NCBI RefSeq assembly: GCF_043951865.1
Contig: NZ_JBINJF010000042.1
Span: forward strand, 1 to 25,722
Origin: JAMQKA01 sp043951865
Lineage (GTDB): Bacteria; Bacteroidota; Rhodothermia; Balneolales; Balneolaceae
Direction of reading: 5' to 3'
DNA: 25,722 nucleotides
Part shown: piece after piece, positions 24,105 through 25,722 of the stretch
Layout of the letters: each line of letters starts with the position of its first letter
How positions within the stretch are numbered: the stretch's first letter is position 1
Notes under the pieces: model-generated
Databases searched by the model: none
Told to the model about the DNA's origin: nothing
Seen by the model: only the letters and a program-made list of their open reading frames with translations
Translations under genes and position numbers: made by a program

Positions 24105-24577
24105 GAGCAGAATACTTTTCTCCCGATACCCAACAATTTTTGGTGTTATTAGATAAATATGAGGTAAAATATCTGATTGTGGGAGGCGAAGCCGTCATAT
24201 ATTATGGGTATCCTCGTTTAACAGGTGACGTTGATTTTTTTTATTCTTCAGATAGTGACAATGTCGTCCTGTTGTTCGATGCATTATTGGAATTTTGGGA
24301 TAATGATATCCCCGGATTAACGAAGCCTGAAGAGTTGCAAAGCCCCGGATACGTTATCCAATTTGGTGTCCCTCCCAATCGAATCGATTTGATAAATGAT
24401 ATTGAAGGAGTGCGTTTTGATGAGGCATGGGAGGGACGTGTAACAGAATCTATTTCCATAAAAGACAATAATATACCGGTTTACATTATTGGATTATCTG
24501 ATCTTATTACTAACAAACGTCAGGCGGGCAGGAATAAAGACCTGGAAGATTTAAACTATCTGGAAAGCATTGATTAG
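24101..24577 (+). CDS. Nucleotidyltransferase-fold protein, AbiEii/DUF6036-like (toxin candidate)
   Basis: 158 aa. YLIVGGEAVIYYGYPRLTGD (29-48) followed by VDFFYS gives the nucleotidyltransferase signature, with G-G and the metal-binding D-x-D (D48, D50) on the next strand. A later segment, PPNRIDLINDIEGVRFDEAW, matches the third acidic strand of such folds. The C-terminal NKRQAGRNKDLEDLNYLES is the R-x-K-D-L-x-D pattern seen in AbiEii/DUF6036-type proteins. Some members act as toxins by adding nucleotides to tRNA, while others are uncharacterised. With the overlapping 56-aa gene it forms a likely two-gene toxin-antitoxin-like module flanked by direct repeats. Confidence 0.8.
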   Translation: MRAEYFSPDTQQFLVLLDKYEVKYLIVGGEAVIYYGYPRLTGDVDFFYSSDSDNVVLLFDALLEFWDNDIPGLTKPEELQSPGYVIQFGVPPNRIDLINDIEGVRFDEAWEGRVTESISIKDNNIPVYIIGLSDLITNKRQAGRNKDLEDLNYLESID

Positions 24578-24608
24578 AGTAGCACAATTCCGGATTGCAA
24601 GGTGCCTT

Positions 24609-24935
24609 AACCGAGGTGTCCCTTTTGGCTTGACCCAAAAGGAACTCAACAATCAAGGCGGGGAATGGGGGCACCCGCTGCCGCCTGTGCAGGCGTGGAT
24701 GTTGATGGTCCGTCACGCCGGTTGCTCGCTATGAAAACCTTCACCGGCAGGGCATCCACCCCCGCCTGCTTCGGCCTCCGCGCCCCATACAAGGCCGGAA
24801 AAGACCAGGTTGTATATTTTGTCGCCCGCCCCTCGTCAGACAGGAAATTCTCCCGTTTTCGGAATGATTGCTATAATTCGTTCATACAATCTCCCCTTCG
24901 AAATTCATTATTTCTAATTCTTCATTCATAATTCC
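24609..24935 (+). repeat. Interspersed repeat, copy 3
   Basis: Third direct copy, starting AACCGAGGTGTCCCTTTTGG 31 bp after the nucleotidyltransferase stop. The CCTTTTGG hairpin is intact and the large hairpin is at 24689-24769, with a CCCC bulge. It differs from copy 2 in its loop and in AACTCAACAATCAAGGCGGG. It ends in TTCATTCATAATTCC (to 24935). Confidence 0.88.
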
Positions 24936-25019
24936 ATCCTCCTTCCGCCCTGGCGATTCGTAAGCCGTCCGGCCGCATGCAGCGGCGGCGTGAAGAAAGA
25001 ACCCCTGCAGCAAGAAGTG

Positions 25020-25065
25020 TCGTCCCTTCCGGAGTAACAAACCTCGCAGGTTTCGAACCATGCTT
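25020..25065 (+). repeat. 46-bp repeat, copy B (other at 21622-21667)
   Basis: Matches copy A apart from one base. Contains AAACCTCGCAGGTTT (25039-25053), a palindrome that is the inverse of the word at 21574-21588. It sits in the gene-free stretch 24936-25260, where I see no coding signal. Confidence 0.8.
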
Positions 25066-25260
25066 CGATCGACAAAACCAGCCCCGGTGCGGTCCACCTG
25101 CCCGGTGGGGTACCTTGGGGGAAGGCACAGTCTGCGAACCCTAAACCAACGCCGAGCCATCATTTCTCTTGGCAGATGCTTTTTGTAAGGATTGGCTGCG
25201 AATTCGGTCGTACTCTATAAAGCAAGATTGTATAAATAGCTAAAAATACTATTACCAATA

Positions 25261-25377
25261 TCAATCCTCCTGTCCTCCTTCTCCAAGGAGGCACTCAGTG
25301 ACAAGAAAATGGCTCTTATTGTATGGAATGGGCACTTACAAAGTCCCTCTTGGAGAAGAGGGATTTAGGGAGATTGA
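25261..25377. mobile_element. 117-bp inverted-repeat element (MITE-like)
   Basis: The left arm (25261-25294, TCAATCCTCC then CTTCTCCAAGGAGGCAC) and the right arm (25343-25377) are inverted, imperfect copies. Each arm also has its own hairpin: CCTCCTT-CTCC-AAGGAGG at 25274-25291 and CCCTCTT-GGAG-AAGAGGG at 25345-25362. No ORF. No clear target duplication: the flanks CCAATA and CCACGC do not match well. Fragments of the right arm occur at 21671-21690 and 23174-23193. Confidence 0.65.
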
Positions 25378-25515
25378 CCACGCCTTAATTATTTAAGTGG
25401 CGTTCCCCTTATTGGACTTTTTGGACAGCCTCATAAAAGCCCTGCCCCAAGAAATTAAGAAACAATGTTAAAGCTGGAAGCTAGAACTCACGTTACTTAT
25501 TTTTCATTCCTCACT

Positions 25516-25625
25516 GAACATCCCCCTGCACCCCCTTCGAACATCATTTACCGCTTTTCCATCATAACTGCCACAAGGGGGAAAGCCCCGGGTTCTCCGT
25601 TTCTGCCCCTTCGAAATTCATCATT
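25516..25625 (+). repeat. 111-bp repeat, copy B (other at 23236-23346)
   Basis: Near-identical to copy A, one base shorter, ending CCTTCGAAATTCATCATT. The stretch 25378-25515 between the element at 25261-25377 and this repeat holds nothing I can identify, and the ORF across the repeat is not a gene. Confidence 0.85.
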
Positions 25626-25662
25626 TTTAATCACTGTTGTCCGGGGAAAATAGTAAGAAAAT

Positions 25663-25690
25663 AAAAAAGCGGAGTCGCATTTGACCCCGC
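25663..25690 (-). terminator. Probable intrinsic terminator on the minus strand
   Basis: Read on the minus strand, GCGGGGTC (25690-25683) pairs with GACTCCGC (25676-25669), with one G-U pair, around AAATGC, and is followed at once by TTTTTTATTTT. This fits termination of a leftward gene or RNA lying beyond the right edge of the window. Confidence 0.6.
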
Positions 25691-25722
25691 CTTGCGGTAG
25701 TTTTTGGAAGCACCACCAACCA

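Noticed and set aside
23236..25625. The repeated blocks could be read as a degenerate CRISPR array.
   Set aside because: Repeats are too long, too few and irregularly spaced; no 25-40 bp repeats with even spacers and no cas genes are present.
25691..25701. TGCGGTAGTTT resembles the ops/JUMPstart element (GGCGGTAGNNT) of polysaccharide operons.
   Set aside because: The first base differs, it directly abuts a minus-strand terminator, and no polysaccharide gene is seen downstream inside the window.

Overview
The window looks like a chromosomal surface-polysaccharide locus from the Bacteroidota/Balneolota-Rhodothermota group. Three things suggest this: genes mostly lack Shine-Dalgarno sites, spacers are AT-rich or made of GACCAC/GTCGAAG-type words, and the intergenic repeats are of the kind seen in that group. 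The lineage is an inference; there is no rRNA or other marker gene here. All recognised genes are on the + strand.

Layout: 1-317 is a truncated copy of an approximately 330-bp structured repeat. From 0.6 to 21.0 kb runs one long polysaccharide cluster: a small SLBB-domain export-associated protein; rfbB, rfbA and rfbC (dTDP-4-keto-6-deoxy sugars); a Wzx-type flippase; a VioA-like aminotransferase; an ATP-grasp ligase; a pyruvyl transferase-family protein; a GNAT acetyltransferase; two glycosyltransferases; a Wzy-like polymerase; a GT32 glycosyltransferase; a nucleotidyltransferase-kinase fusion; another glycosyltransferase; an APH-like kinase; a UDP-GlcNAc 2-epimerase (wecB); and two final glycosyltransferases. 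Many junctions are 1-11 bp overlaps, so the set is probably translated as coupled operon blocks. No initiating phosphoglycosyltransferase, Wza/Wzz pair or rfbD is in the window. The dTDP-sugar genes are visibly GC-richer than the AT-rich middle of the cluster, suggesting a mosaic origin.

From 21.1 kb to the right edge is a repeat-rich scrap region holding small toxin-antitoxin-like modules: an orphan antitoxin-like gene, a zeta-toxin pair, and a 56-aa protein overlapping a nucleotidyltransferase, flanked by two direct copies of the approximately 330-bp repeat. The zeta toxin gene is split by a 229-bp non-coding element (22542-22770) with terminal inverted repeats and a 4-bp CTAA duplication. 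Removing the element plus one CTAA restores the reading frame exactly. The rest of this region is interspersed hairpin repeats, a 117-bp inverted-repeat element, and a probable minus-strand terminator at the right edge.

How the genes work together (inference from families): RfbA and RfbB make dTDP-4-keto-6-deoxyglucose. It can go through RfbC toward L-rhamnose, with the reductase elsewhere, or through the VioA-like enzyme toward dTDP-4-amino-4,6-dideoxyglucose. The latter could be N-acylated by the GNAT or joined to an acid by the ATP-grasp enzyme. WecB supplies UDP-ManNAc. The glycosyltransferases build a repeat unit that Wzx flips and Wzy polymerises. The pyruvyl transferase and the two kinase-like proteins are candidates for decorating the glycan.
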